DNA of 64,000 nucleotides from Candidatus Roizmanbacteria bacterium UBA1450. GTDB taxonomy: Bacteria > Patescibacteriota > Microgenomatia > UBA1406 > GWC2-37-13. The translations under genes and the position numbers were made by a program. The notes below the pieces were generated by a model that ran no database searches, had not been told where the DNA came from, and saw nothing but the letters and a program-made list of their open reading frames with translations. Shown piece after piece: positions 16,985-26,033 of this stretch (the first letter of the stretch is position 1; each line of letters begins with the position of its first letter). The stretch covers positions 423,141 to 487,140 of the forward strand of contig DCTC01000002.1 in NCBI GenBank assembly GCA_002329205.1, read 5' to 3'.

Positions 16985-17239
16985 ATGAACAAATATCTAC
17001 AGATATTTCTCATACTGCTGGTAGGTCTTGCAATCGGTTTTTTCCTAGGGAAGATTGATACCGGAAATGTAAAAAACCTGATGCCGCTTTCCTGTACCTA
17101 TAAAGGAGAAAAATATAAAGACGGTGAAGGCTTCCAGGATGAGTGCAATTCATGTACATGCGAGAATGGAGAAGTAATTTGTACACTCATGGCTTGCGAG
17201 TCTGATATCGGGACAATAACACCTTATCCGATAGACTGA
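16985..17239 (+). CDS. Membrane-anchored pacifastin-like Cys-knot protein
   Basis: 84 residues: N-terminal membrane anchor with a Gly-rich stretch (FLILLVGLAIGFFLGK, about 7-22), then a single six-Cys domain at about 37-75 with the spacing C-x13-CNSCTC-x7-CTLMAC. This matches the CNxCxC...CTxxxC pattern of pacifastin serine-protease inhibitor domains (von Willebrand factor C-like fold), otherwise known mainly from arthropods and scattered in bacteria. Probably exposed on the cell surface. Its 3' end overlaps the 3' end of greA by 16 nt (convergent). Confidence 0.7.
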   Translation: MNKYLQIFLILLVGLAIGFFLGKIDTGNVKNLMPLSCTYKGEKYKDGEGFQDECNSCTCENGEVICTLMACESDIGTITPYPID

Positions 17240-17685
17240 ATAGTATATTTGACCATACCTGCCGGGGCACTGATTTCCGCTTCTTCGCCCACTTTCTTGT
17301 GCATCAAGGCATTGCCTAATGGAGATTGGTAAGACAAAAAGCCTTTTGCCGGATCCGACTCATTACCGCCGACAATTCGAAAGGTTACCGTCTTTTGTCC
17401 GTTACTGACAGTTACCTCGGAACCTATTTCGACATACTCCTGCTGCGTAGACTCAACCACCTTGGCACGATCAAGCATATGAGATAGATATCGCAATCTG
17501 CTGTCTGTTGAACGCAGTTTTTGTTTTGCATATTTGTAGGCAGCATTTTCACTTCTATCACCCATTTCTGCGGCTTTCGAAAGTTCAGATACATAGTACG
17601 GGCGTTTATTCTTCAATCCATCATATTCTTCCTTCAGTTTGTTATAGCCTTCTTTGGTAAATAAAATGGGTGTAGGTTTGGGCAT
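17224..17685 (-). CDS. greA: Transcription elongation factor GreA
   Basis: Rescues backtracked RNA polymerase by stimulating transcript cleavage. N-terminal coiled coil (KEGYNKLKEEYDGLKNKRPY, then AAEMGDRSENAAYKYAKQKLRS, with the acidic tip residues of DRSEN) and C-terminal FKBP-like domain (VEIGSEVTVSNG, FLSYQSPLGNALMHKKVGEEAEI). About 153 residues, normal length. A TATGAT box (17694-17699 on the complement) lies 8 nt before the ATG at 17685 but only 2 nt before the one at 17691, so 17685 is preferred; 17691 is the alternative, giving two extra residues. Confidence 0.93.
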   Translation of the reverse strand: MPKPTPILFTKEGYNKLKEEYDGLKNKRPYYVSELSKAAEMGDRSENAAYKYAKQKLRSTDSRLRYLSHMLDRAKVVESTQQEYVEIGSEVTVSNGQKTVTFRIVGGNESDPAKGFLSYQSPLGNALMHKKVGEEAEISAPAGMVKYTIQSIG

Positions 17686-17799
17686 ATTCATATATCATAA
17701 CATACTAGTTTATATACCTGCGCCAGGGGATAAATACTGATTCAGAGATCGTAAAAGCATAAAGGATTTCACTTACTGAGTCAAAATGGAAGCTTGCAT

Positions 17800-17879
17800 T
17801 GACTTGCCTTCACGAAGTCCTATACTGAATAGTACATGAAAATCATCATCTTGACAAATGCAAATGACTTGCATATACT
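17800..17879 (+). promoter_or_regulatory. Tandem promoters and inverted-repeat operator of the Zn/Mn ABC operon
   Basis: P1: TTGACT (17800-17805), 15-bp spacer, TATACT (17821-17826). P2: TTGACA (17851-17856), 17-bp spacer, TATACT (17874-17879), with the znuA-like ATG 6 nt later. The spacer of P2 is almost filled by ATGCAA-ATGAC-TTGCAT (17858-17874), a perfect 6-bp inverted repeat. P1 carries a related TTGCATTGACTTGC. A metal-dependent repressor (Zur-, AdcR- or DtxR-like) binding there is the likely regulation. Confidence 0.7.
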
Positions 17880-17885
17880 AAAACT

Positions 17886-18803
17886 ATGAAAAAAATTATG
17901 TTTCTTATTCTGCTGGCCTCAACACTGTTTATTATTTTTATCCTTCTAAAATATCAAACAACAAAAGAGCCGGAGAAAAATACACAAAAAGTTGCTGTAA
18001 CAATTTTCCCGCTGTACGACATCGTAAGGAATATTGCTGGTGAGGAGATAGAAACCGTACTTATTGTTGATCCCGGAGCAAGTCCACATACATTTGATCC
18101 TACTCCTGATGATCTCAAACGCATACAAAATGCTCAGGCTGTTTTTATGATCGGATATGGGATTGATAATTGGGCTGGCAAACTTGCAACGTCTCTCGAT
18201 ATTCCGAAACAAATAACAACCGACGCCAATGTCACACTGCGTGAATTCACAGAAGATGATGAACATGATGATAGTGAAGAAGAAAATCATATTGAAGGTT
18301 CTATTGACCCGCACTACTGGCTGAGTATACCGAATACAATTGGTATTGCAGCGCAGGTTCGTGATGAGCTGAGTATTTTGTACCCCGAACACAAAGCAAT
18401 TTTTGAACAAAATTATAATATCTATAAAAATGAGCTTGAGACTTTGGATCAAGAGATACGTTCAGAAATCGATGCATTACCAAATAAAAATATTGCAACA
18501 TTTCATAATGCCTGGGGCTATTTTGCAGACGAATACGGTATCTCTATAGTTGCGACTTTTGAAGAATTTCCTGGAGAAGAACCTTCGGCCGAGTATCTGA
18601 GAGAATTTACAAAAAAAATTAGTGAGCATCAAGTTACTGTTATCTTTGCCGAACCTCAATTCTCAACATCTTCACTCGAACCCATTGCGGATGATTTGGG
18701 AATCCGGATTTCACAATTGGCGCCCGAAGGCAAATCAGATATCACATCTTACACGGAACTTATGCGCTATAATGTACATCAGATTACTTCCGCTCAAAAA
18801 TAA
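17886..18803 (+). CDS. Zinc/manganese ABC transporter substrate-binding protein
   Basis: 305-residue cluster A-I metal-binding protein with an N-terminal membrane segment (IMFLILLASTLFIIFILL); no lipobox Cys is seen, so it may be anchored by this helix. Metal ligands expected for the family are visible: His in GASPHTFDPTPDD, His in the loop EHDDSEEENHIEGSIDPHYW (an acidic, His-containing loop typical of zinc-type proteins), His in ATFHNAWGYFADEYG, and acidic EPQFS. Its stop overlaps the ATPase gene start. First gene of a three-gene uptake operon. Confidence 0.88.
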   Translation: MKKIMFLILLASTLFIIFILLKYQTTKEPEKNTQKVAVTIFPLYDIVRNIAGEEIETVLIVDPGASPHTFDPTPDDLKRIQNAQAVFMIGYGIDNWAGKLATSLDIPKQITTDANVTLREFTEDDEHDDSEEENHIEGSIDPHYWLSIPNTIGIAAQVRDELSILYPEHKAIFEQNYNIYKNELETLDQEIRSEIDALPNKNIATFHNAWGYFADEYGISIVATFEEFPGEEPSAEYLREFTKKISEHQVTVIFAEPQFSTSSLEPIADDLGIRISQLAPEGKSDITSYTELMRYNVHQITSAQK

Positions 18804-19540
18804 TGAAATCTATACTACAAATTGAAAATATCAGTGTCCGATATCCTCGTGCTGTCGAATCTGCGATTGAATCAATAACCTTTGAGTTGCAACCTAAAAC
18901 TATTACCGCACTGATCGGTCCCAATGGCTCAGGAAAATCCACCCTTATCAAAGCCATCCTTGGACTCATTCCTTATCAGGGAAAAATCAGTATGTACGGA
19001 AAACCGATCGAAAAATCGTATAGAGACATCGGATATGTCCCGCAGCGTTTTTCGTTTGATACGACATTCCCGATCACAGTCGAGGAATTCATTTCTCTCA
19101 CAAACACACACAAAGATATATCTCCTGACCGAATACAGGAAGTACTAGAACAGGTGCATATGCTCAGCAAAAAAAATGCTGCACTGTCACAGCTTTCAGG
19201 AGGACAGCTCCAGCGGGTATTGTTGGCGAGGGCACTCGTTCGCAAGCCAAAACTTCTTATCCTGGATGAGCCTGAAGCAGGTGTAGATGTCGGAGGAGAA
19301 CAGACATTCTACAATCTTCTTGAGAAAATGGTAGAGGAACATGCAATGACTGTGCTTATAGCAACTCATGAGCTTGATATCGTGTACCGTTTTGCAGAGA
19401 ATGTCATCTGTATAAATCGGGTTCTTGTGTGCAGCGGACCACCCAAAAAAACTCTCAACCAGCAGATGTTTACCACACTGTACGGACATGAATTGCAATT
19501 TTATGGCCACCATCATGATAATGATGAACGAATTACTTAA
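18803..19540 (+). CDS. Zinc/manganese ABC transporter ATPase
   Basis: 245 residues. Walker A GPNGSGKST (about 37-45), Q-loop YVPQRF, signature LSGGQLQRVLLARAL, Walker B LLILDEPEAGVD, and H-loop IATHELD. C-terminal His cluster FYGHHHDNDE may bind metal. Energises uptake through the permease encoded 29 nt downstream. Start overlaps the last base of the binding-protein gene (TAATG). Confidence 0.93.
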   Translation: MKSILQIENISVRYPRAVESAIESITFELQPKTITALIGPNGSGKSTLIKAILGLIPYQGKISMYGKPIEKSYRDIGYVPQRFSFDTTFPITVEEFISLTNTHKDISPDRIQEVLEQVHMLSKKNAALSQLSGGQLQRVLLARALVRKPKLLILDEPEAGVDVGGEQTFYNLLEKMVEEHAMTVLIATHELDIVYRFAENVICINRVLVCSGPPKKTLNQQMFTTLYGHELQFYGHHHDNDERIT

Positions 19541-19569
19541 TCAAATAAAGACAACAATATCAGTCACTA

Positions 19570-20376
19570 TTGCAGTATAGTATGGAAATCCTTTTACTCC
19601 CATTTATGCAGCGTGCCCTCCTGGGAGGGATAATTGTGGCCGGACTTCTAGCATATCTGGGGATTTTTACCATGCTCCGTCGTTCATCTTTCTTCGGTGA
19701 TTCCATTGCACATTCGTCACTTACGGGTGTAGCTTTGGGTATATTATTGGGAATACCTCCGATTTTATCGGCAATACTGTATGCAGTTGCCGTGTCCTTT
19801 TTGATACCGATACTTCGGAAAAAGAGTCAGTTGCCGATAGACAGCTTACTTGGTATCATCCTTCCTTTCTCCATGGCAGTAGGCGTAATTTTACTTTCTA
19901 TTACTCCGGGATATCAGCCTGAACTTATTAGTTTTTTGTTTGGTAGTATTTTAGGGATAAGCTGGTCAAATATTTACCTTATGACGGCGATTGCATGTGT
20001 TTTATTGATTTTTATTATTCAATTCCAGCAGAAACTTCTGAACATCTCATTTGATCCCGAGTATGCGAAAATTCTGGGGATAAAGGTCCACACCGTTGAT
20101 ACGATGTATCATTTGAGTCTTGCTGTCGCGATTGTTTTGGGGATCCAGCTTGTGGGGATCATTCTTGTGAATGCGCTGCTTATTATACCTGCTGCGACTG
20201 CCAGACTGTTTGCAACTTCGCTCAAATCGATGTTCATTCTGGCACCGATGATATCGATTGTGACTACTCTGATCGGATTGTATATTTCCTATTTTCTCAA
20301 TGTTCCCTCGGGACCGACAATTGCCGTCGTATCGGGCGTGGTTTTTGCTGGCTCCGTGATCTGGAAAAATCTGTAG
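19570..20376 (+). CDS. Zinc/manganese ABC transporter permease (ABC-3)
   Basis: 268 residues with about eight membrane segments. ABC-3 family marks: LLAYLGIFTMLRRSSFFGDSIAHSSLTGVALG (about 24-55 region), the cytoplasmic coupling stretch around SFDPEYAKILGIKVHTVD, and IILVNALLIIPAATARLFATS. A TATAGT box directly abuts the ATG, so it may also have its own start, besides being third in the operon. Confidence 0.9.
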   Translation: MQYSMEILLLPFMQRALLGGIIVAGLLAYLGIFTMLRRSSFFGDSIAHSSLTGVALGILLGIPPILSAILYAVAVSFLIPILRKKSQLPIDSLLGIILPFSMAVGVILLSITPGYQPELISFLFGSILGISWSNIYLMTAIACVLLIFIIQFQQKLLNISFDPEYAKILGIKVHTVDTMYHLSLAVAIVLGIQLVGIILVNALLIIPAATARLFATSLKSMFILAPMISIVTTLIGLYISYFLNVPSGPTIAVVSGVVFAGSVIWKNL

Positions 20377-20427
20377 CTTCTTACTACCTCTTCACCCATA
20401 CGGTTTGATTTCGGTTATAATGACTCT

Positions 20428-21420
20428 ATGAAAGTATCACTTATCTGCGGCGGTCCATCTTCAGAACACGAAGTGTCCATCAATAGTACCAAATCTCTCT
20501 ATGAAGCTATCGACAAATCGAAATATGACGTATCCATTTTTTATATATCAAAAGATCTGAAGACATCATTCTTTGTGCCCAAGCAACAAGTTGAAATCCC
20601 GACTGATACATCAACATTTGTGCCGTTCATGGAAGGGGTAGAAAAATATCTGACAAAGATAGATCTTGCTGTACTCGCAGGGATACATGGGGAGTTTGTT
20701 GAGGACGGGAAGCTCCAGACGATACTCGAATTTTATGGAATATCCTATACCGGCTCGGGACCCACTGCTAGCGCCATTTGCATGGACAAATTCAGAACTT
20801 CACTTATTGTAAACACCCTGGAAGAAGTTTCCCTCCCGAATACGTCTCTCATCGATATTCAAGGCGAGGTACCGACTGATGGTCTGGAATATCCCCTGAT
20901 CTATAAACCCAATAATATGGGTTCAAGTGTCGGACTGCATATCATTCAATCTGAAGAAGAACTCAGAAAACAAATACAGAAGTCCAGAGAAGACGAGATC
21001 TTTAGATATGTACTGCTGCAAGAATATATCAGAGATGCTATCGAAGTGACCTGCGGATGTCTCGAAGACAACAAAGGAAATATTACCTTATTACCACCTG
21101 TTGAAATTATTCCCAATAAATCAGCATTTTTTGATTATGCTTCAAAATACGAAGATGGGGGAGCAATCGAAGTTTCACCGCCGCAAAATATTGAAAAGAA
21201 TGTATCGGAAACTATTTCTGAGATGGCAGCTCAGATTCATACACTGCTCGGCTGCAAAACGTATTCACGTTCGGATTTCCTGCTGAAAGATGAACAACTG
21301 TATTATATGGAAACCAATACACTTCCCGGAATGACCAAGACATCACTTTTCCCAAAAGAGACAAAAGCTATTGGTATGAGTTTTCCTCAACTCGTAGATT
21401 TTCTTATTGAGAACGCATAA
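20428..21420 (+). CDS. ddl: D-alanine--D-alanine ligase
   Basis: Joins two D-Ala for peptidoglycan precursors. 330 residues, ATP-grasp fold: N-terminal LICGGPSSEHEVSINSTKS, then GIHGEFVEDGKLQTILE and YTGSGPTASAICMDK, ATP site YKPNNMGSSVGLHI, and C-terminal YYMETNTLPGMTKTSLFP with the Mg-binding Glu/Asn. All expected blocks are present. TATAAT 6 nt before the ATG. It shows that the organism makes its own peptidoglycan crosslinking peptide, relevant to the phage endolysin at 62430. Confidence 0.95.
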   Translation: MKVSLICGGPSSEHEVSINSTKSLYEAIDKSKYDVSIFYISKDLKTSFFVPKQQVEIPTDTSTFVPFMEGVEKYLTKIDLAVLAGIHGEFVEDGKLQTILEFYGISYTGSGPTASAICMDKFRTSLIVNTLEEVSLPNTSLIDIQGEVPTDGLEYPLIYKPNNMGSSVGLHIIQSEEELRKQIQKSREDEIFRYVLLQEYIRDAIEVTCGCLEDNKGNITLLPPVEIIPNKSAFFDYASKYEDGGAIEVSPPQNIEKNVSETISEMAAQIHTLLGCKTYSRSDFLLKDEQLYYMETNTLPGMTKTSLFPKETKAIGMSFPQLVDFLIENA

Positions 21421-21479
21421 AAGATATACCATGATATATCATACTTGTAATATGCGAACTCAACCTTTACAATGTTTGG

Positions 21480-22034
21480 ATGGCAACAAAAGATACAAAA
21501 CTAACCAACTGTCCCAAATGCGGATCACCACTTTCTCCCGTTGAAGAAACTCCAAGCGGAAAAAAATTACAACGTTGTTCTACAGGTTCCTGGAACCCTG
21601 AAACAAGACAGGTAGAGGGTTGTGACTATGTAAAATGGTTTTCTCCCGAACCTGAAGAACTGGACGAGTCATGTCCCAAATGCGGTGCACCATTGGTCAT
21701 GATGACCACACGTGCTGGCAAAAAAATGAAAAAATGTAGCAAAGGTGGATGGGACCGTGAAGCTCGAAAACCGACAGGCTGCGATTTTGTCGAATGGTTC
21801 AATGGAACAAAAGAAGATCTTGAGGAAAAATGTCCGACATGCGGAGAACATCTTGTTTTGGTAACAACGGCAAACGGCAAAAAAATGAAAAAATGTAGCA
21901 CTTCCGGTTGGGATCGTGAGAAAAAACAGGCTACCGGATGCACCTATATTGAATGGTTGAATAGCGGAGCAACATCACCTTCAAACGGGACAAAATTCAA
22001 CGGAGATGAGAACTTTCCAGAGTACGAACAGTAA
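21480..22034 (+). CDS. Protein of three tandem zinc ribbons
   Basis: 184 residues made of three copies of a roughly 50-residue unit: CPKCGSPL...GKKLQRCSTGSW...GCDYVKWF, CPKCGAPLV...GKKMKKCSKGGW...GCDFVEWF and CPTCGEHLV...GKKMKKCSTSGW...GCTYIEWL. Each unit has four Cys and resembles the C4 ribbons at the C-terminus of topoisomerase I, but no enzymatic domain is attached. Probably binds single-stranded DNA or RNA. A Ser/Asn-rich tail follows. Convergent with rsmI, 6 nt apart. Confidence 0.8.
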   Translation: MATKDTKLTNCPKCGSPLSPVEETPSGKKLQRCSTGSWNPETRQVEGCDYVKWFSPEPEELDESCPKCGAPLVMMTTRAGKKMKKCSKGGWDREARKPTGCDFVEWFNGTKEDLEEKCPTCGEHLVLVTTANGKKMKKCSTSGWDREKKQATGCTYIEWLNSGATSPSNGTKFNGDENFPEYEQ

Positions 22035-22040
22035 AACGTA

Positions 22041-22724
22041 TTAGGAAAAAATGATCGTAATTTCACCCCGGTACTCGTTGCCCTTCAATTCTGAAGCTTT
22101 GCCGCGATATATTTCCTGAAATTTCTTGGTTAGTTCACGGGCAATTACAATCTCGACATCGGGCAAAACTTTTTCCATGATGGTAAGGGTCTGATTGATG
22201 CGGTGCGGTGATTCAAAGGCAATATATGCAGTATGGTTTGCTATATCCCGAATATCTCGAATCTGTATGAGTAATCGTTCAAACTCAAGTTCCTTCTTCG
22301 GGAAAAAACCTAAAAACATAAATCGGTTAAATTTCAATCCTGAATGAAGCAGTGCAGTTGTGACAGCTGTCGGCCCGGGAATAATTTCATACGGTAAATT
22401 TTTCTTTATCACCGTGTGGATAAGAAGAAACCCCGGATCCGATATCACCGGCATACCGGCTTCAGAAATCAGACTTATATGTTTGCCTGATTCAAGATCT
22501 TCAATTATGCCTGGCAGTTTCTCAAACTCTTTCTCTTTATAATAGGAAATTATCTTCTGACCTTTTTTAGGCTCCATATTAAAAAGGTTGCTTATAGCAT
22601 GCAAGAGTGTTTGTGCAGAGCGGGTGTCTTCTGCTAAAATGATATCAGAGGACACCAATGTTTTGGCCTGGCGAAAGGAGATATCTTCCATATTCCCGAT
22701 TGGCGTTCCGACAAGATAAAGCAT
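22041..22724 (-). CDS. rsmI: 16S rRNA (cytidine-1402-2'-O)-methyltransferase RsmI
   Basis: Methylates the 2'-OH of C1402 in the ribosomal P site. Tetrapyrrole-methylase fold: LYLVGTPIGNMEDISFRQ at the N-terminus, ILAEDTR, SLISEAGMPVISDPGFLLI and IPGPTAVTTALLHSGL. An ATG at 22739 would add five residues, but a TATAAT box sits inside those codons and 6 nt before the ATG at 22724. Family proteins also start right at LYLVxTPIGN, so 22724 is taken as the start. The C-terminal small domain of some RsmI proteins is absent. Confidence 0.92.
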   Translation of the reverse strand: MLYLVGTPIGNMEDISFRQAKTLVSSDIILAEDTRSAQTLLHAISNLFNMEPKKGQKIISYYKEKEFEKLPGIIEDLESGKHISLISEAGMPVISDPGFLLIHTVIKKNLPYEIIPGPTAVTTALLHSGLKFNRFMFLGFFPKKELEFERLLIQIRDIRDIANHTAYIAFESPHRINQTLTIMEKVLPDVEIVIARELTKKFQEIYRGKASELKGNEYRGEITIIFS

Positions 22725-22770
22725 ATTAGTATTATACATTTAAATTTCATTATCAGTTTCTGACTTTCTC

Positions 22771-23040
22771 ATGCCCATTACTCATCTTGATGATGGAAAA
22801 AACGATGAAGATAATCATGCACTAGCCGTAGATCGGACAGTTTTTGCATTTGAACGAACTGCTCTCGCGTACTTCCGAACATCAGCTACATTTCTTATCG
22901 CCGGACTGTCACTCATCAAATTTTTTGATTCAGTCTGGATGAAGTTTTTCGGATTGCTTATGATTCCTGCTACTGTGTATATGTTTGTATTGGGAATTCA
23001 AAAATTCAGAGAGCTCAATCGATTTATTCGAAGCAAATAG
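22771..23040 (+). CDS. DUF202 family small membrane protein
   Basis: 89 residues. The conserved block DRTVFAFERTALAYFRTSAT precedes two membrane segments (FLIAGLSLIKFF and FGLLMIPATVYMFVLGI). This fits DUF202/YidH proteins, whose function is unknown. Convergent with the rRNA-methylase-like gene; the two genes abut without a gap. The N-terminus is polar and probably cytoplasmic. Confidence 0.8.
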   Translation: MPITHLDDGKNDEDNHALAVDRTVFAFERTALAYFRTSATFLIAGLSLIKFFDSVWMKFFGLLMIPATVYMFVLGIQKFRELNRFIRSK

Positions 23041-23907
23041 TTAAACTGAATTCCAGCGTGTATAAATACCGGTTGAAAGCAATCTCTTGCCATGACTTTC
23101 GCGTAATGCAAGCTCGCCATATTCCGTTTTACCTTCATAAGTATTCATCAAATCATTCATGATATTCCCGAGCATGAGTGCAGACGATGATATTGCATAT
23201 GCGTTGATAACGAAAAATAGTGGTTTCTTTGAAAGTATCTGTTGACAATTTGCCAAAAGAAGAGGCATGTGCTTATAAAAATCCCATGCTTCTTTTTTCG
23301 GGCCATGGCCATATACGGGCGGGTCCATAATTATCGCGTCATATTCATTCTTTCTACTAACCTCTCGTTTTGTAAATTTGAGAGCATCGTCAAGAATCCA
23401 GCGTATTGCATCGCCCGGAAGGCCTGAAGCCTTCATATTCTCATTTGCCCAGGTAATAGATGGTTTGGATGCATCAACATGGGTCACCTGTGCACCTGCT
23501 TTGGCAGCGGCAACCGAAGCAATACCGGTATAACCGAATAAATTTAGCACCTTTACTGGCCGATTTGCACGCTTTATAAGCTGAGTTGACCAGTCCCACA
23601 TGAGAGCCTGCTCCGGAAAGATTCCCGTGTGTTTGAAAGGTGTGAGCCTGGCGTGGAAAAGCAGATTGCTATACCGAATCATCCAATGTTCAGGAAGTTT
23701 TGAAAGAATCTTCCATTGTCCTTTTGCAGAGGATTTGTCAAAAACTGCATCAACCTGTTTCCATAGGTTATCTGGAGCATGTTTTTTCCATAGTACCTGT
23801 GGATCCGGTCGGGCTATACGATATGAACCGTATCTTTCAAGCCTCATGCCATCGCCTGAGTCAATGAGTTCGTAATCAGGAAAACCTTCCTGAACAAGTA
23901 TTTGCAT
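23041..23907 (-). CDS. Class I SAM methyltransferase, RlmI/RlmK-like
   Basis: 288 residues. SAM-binding motif VLNLFGYTGIASVAAAKAGAQVTHVDAS (about 130-157), acidic loop WILDDALKF and catalytic-type IIMDPPVYGHGPKKEAWDF. This DPP motif in a full-length protein with KVLNLFGYTG is typical of 23S rRNA cytosine-5 methyltransferases of the RlmI type, here without the N-terminal PUA domain. Leaderless promoter: TATAAT lies 6 nt before the ATG on the complement. Divergent from uvrB. Confidence 0.85.
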   Translation of the reverse strand: MQILVQEGFPDYELIDSGDGMRLERYGSYRIARPDPQVLWKKHAPDNLWKQVDAVFDKSSAKGQWKILSKLPEHWMIRYSNLLFHARLTPFKHTGIFPEQALMWDWSTQLIKRANRPVKVLNLFGYTGIASVAAAKAGAQVTHVDASKPSITWANENMKASGLPGDAIRWILDDALKFTKREVSRKNEYDAIIMDPPVYGHGPKKEAWDFYKHMPLLLANCQQILSKKPLFFVINAYAISSSALMLGNIMNDLMNTYEGKTEYGELALRESHGKRLLSTGIYTRWNSV

Positions 23908-23975
23908 ATGTGTATTATAGCTGATGGACAGATCCTACTACCTACAGCTTACCACCTATAAGCTATAATATACCT

Positions 23976-26033
23976 ATGTCGTTTGATCTCGCATCTCAAT
24001 ACAATCCAACCGGCGATCAACCCCAAGCGATTGCTCAGCTTTCAGCAGGCGTAAAAGCCGATCTTAAAAACCAAGTACTTCTTGGTGTAACAGGATCAGG
24101 GAAGACCTTTACTATGGCCAATATTATCAGAGATCTGAATATGCCGGCTCTCATCATATCTCACAATAAAACTCTGGCAGGACAACTATACCAGGAATTC
24201 CGTGATTTTTTCCCGACCAACGCAGTCTCTTATTTTGTTTCATATTATGACTATTATCAACCCGAAGCATACATACCAACGACAGATACTTATATCGAAA
24301 AAGAGGCTGACATCAATGAACTTATTGATAAACTTCGTTTGCAATCTACCACCAATATATTGACAAGGAAAGATGTCATTGTCGTGGCATCCGTTTCATG
24401 TATTTACAACATCGGATCTCCAGCCGAATACGGCAAATATATGATTGATATAAAAATTGGCGATTTTATCGAATGGAAACAACTTTCAGTCAAGTTGACC
24501 GAACTTCTATATGAACGATCAGAGTTTGACTTTAACAGAGGTACCTTCCGAGTACGGGGAAGTCATATGGATATTTACCTGCCATACCAGGACTATGCCG
24601 TCCGTATTATCGAAGAATATGGTCGTGTAAAAGAAATTGAATATATTGAACCGTTGTCGGGTCAGAAAATCAAATCCGTCACCGACAACATAACCATTTA
24701 TCCGGCCAAATTGTATCTTACTGACCCAGTCGTGTTTCAAAAAGCTGAATCTCAAATTCGGGAAGACCTGGCAAAAGAATACCAGGGACTCAAACAGCAG
24801 GGCAAAGTTCTTGAAGCAGAACGTTTGCTGAGAAAAGTAAATTATGACCTTGAGATGATAAAAGAAGTAGGGTATGTCAACGGTATTGAAAACTATTCCC
24901 GGTATTTTGACGGTAGAAAACCAGGTGATCCTCCCTACAGTCTCCTTGATTATTTCAAAGTTGCATACGGCAATGACTTTCTCGTATTTATCGATGAATC
25001 GCATATGACCGTCCCGCAAATACGCGGTATGTACAACGGCGATCACGCACGGAAACGAACTCTTATTGATTTCGGCTTCAGGCTCAATTCAGCATATGAC
25101 AATAGACCGCTAAAATTTGAAGAATTTTATCGGATTCCTTCAAAATTGATCTATGTTTCAGCCACACCTGATGAGTGGGAGATGGACCAGGCGAAAGGAG
25201 AAGTTGAATCACTCAAACGAGAAAAAAAAGAAGTCCCTCATGATGGAATAGTCGAACAGCTCATTCGACCGACTGGTATTGTTGACCCAGAAATTGAAAT
25301 CAGACCGGCCACAACTGAAATACCGGATCTTATCGAAGAAGTAGAGAAAAGGTCAAAAAAAGGTGAAAAAGTACTGGTTACGACACTAACCAAGAAGACA
25401 GCAGAAGATTTGACCGAATTCCTGACTGAAAAGAAAATTAGAGCAGCTTATCTCCACTCTGACATACATACCCTCGAACGCTCAGATGTTCTCGATAATC
25501 TGAGAAAGAACGAATTTGATGTTCTTATAGGTGTCAATCTCTTGCGCGAGGGATTGGATTTACCGGAAGTAACTCTGGTTGCGATACTTGATGCTGACAA
25601 AGAAGGATTTCTGCGGTCACGGACATCTCTTATCCAGACCATGGGAAGAGCAGCCCGTAACGTACAAGGGAAAGTCATATTGTATGCAGACAAGATAACT
25701 GATTCCATCAAAAAATCAACTAATGAGATTAAACGACGTCGTGAGCAACAATTGGAATATAATAAAAAACATAACATTACACCCCAAACCGTATATAAAC
25801 CGATACGGGAAAAGATAGCTGAACGGGAAGAGGAAGATTATATGGCTTTTGACAGGATACAAAAGGATTTTGATATGCAAGCAGTTGAAAACCTCGATAT
25901 TGATTCTATGACTCCTATGGATAAAAAGAAAATGATCAAGAAACTGGAGCGTGAAATGAAAAAATATGCCGAAGAAATGAATTTTGAAGCGGCTATTATG
26001 CTTCGCGATAAAGTTCGAGAGCTAAAGGATTAG
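23976..26033 (+). CDS. uvrB: Excinuclease ABC subunit B
   Basis: DNA helicase-like damage-verification subunit of nucleotide excision repair. 685 residues: Walker A GVTGSGKTFT, beta-hairpin YYDYYQPEAYIPTTDTYIEK (about 92-111), DESH-type helicase box FIDESHMTVPQ, helicase motif V-VI region NLLREGLDLPEV and QTMGRAARN, and a C-terminal UVR motif EMNFEAAIMLRDKVREL that contacts UvrC. TATAAT 6 nt before the ATG. Starts a uvrB-uvrA-uvrC cluster, unusual in having the three close together. Confidence 0.97.
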   Translation: MSFDLASQYNPTGDQPQAIAQLSAGVKADLKNQVLLGVTGSGKTFTMANIIRDLNMPALIISHNKTLAGQLYQEFRDFFPTNAVSYFVSYYDYYQPEAYIPTTDTYIEKEADINELIDKLRLQSTTNILTRKDVIVVASVSCIYNIGSPAEYGKYMIDIKIGDFIEWKQLSVKLTELLYERSEFDFNRGTFRVRGSHMDIYLPYQDYAVRIIEEYGRVKEIEYIEPLSGQKIKSVTDNITIYPAKLYLTDPVVFQKAESQIREDLAKEYQGLKQQGKVLEAERLLRKVNYDLEMIKEVGYVNGIENYSRYFDGRKPGDPPYSLLDYFKVAYGNDFLVFIDESHMTVPQIRGMYNGDHARKRTLIDFGFRLNSAYDNRPLKFEEFYRIPSKLIYVSATPDEWEMDQAKGEVESLKREKKEVPHDGIVEQLIRPTGIVDPEIEIRPATTEIPDLIEEVEKRSKKGEKVLVTTLTKKTAEDLTEFLTEKKIRAAYLHSDIHTLERSDVLDNLRKNEFDVLIGVNLLREGLDLPEVTLVAILDADKEGFLRSRTSLIQTMGRAARNVQGKVILYADKITDSIKKSTNEIKRRREQQLEYNKKHNITPQTVYKPIREKIAEREEEDYMAFDRIQKDFDMQAVENLDIDSMTPMDKKKMIKKLEREMKKYAEEMNFEAAIMLRDKVRELKD

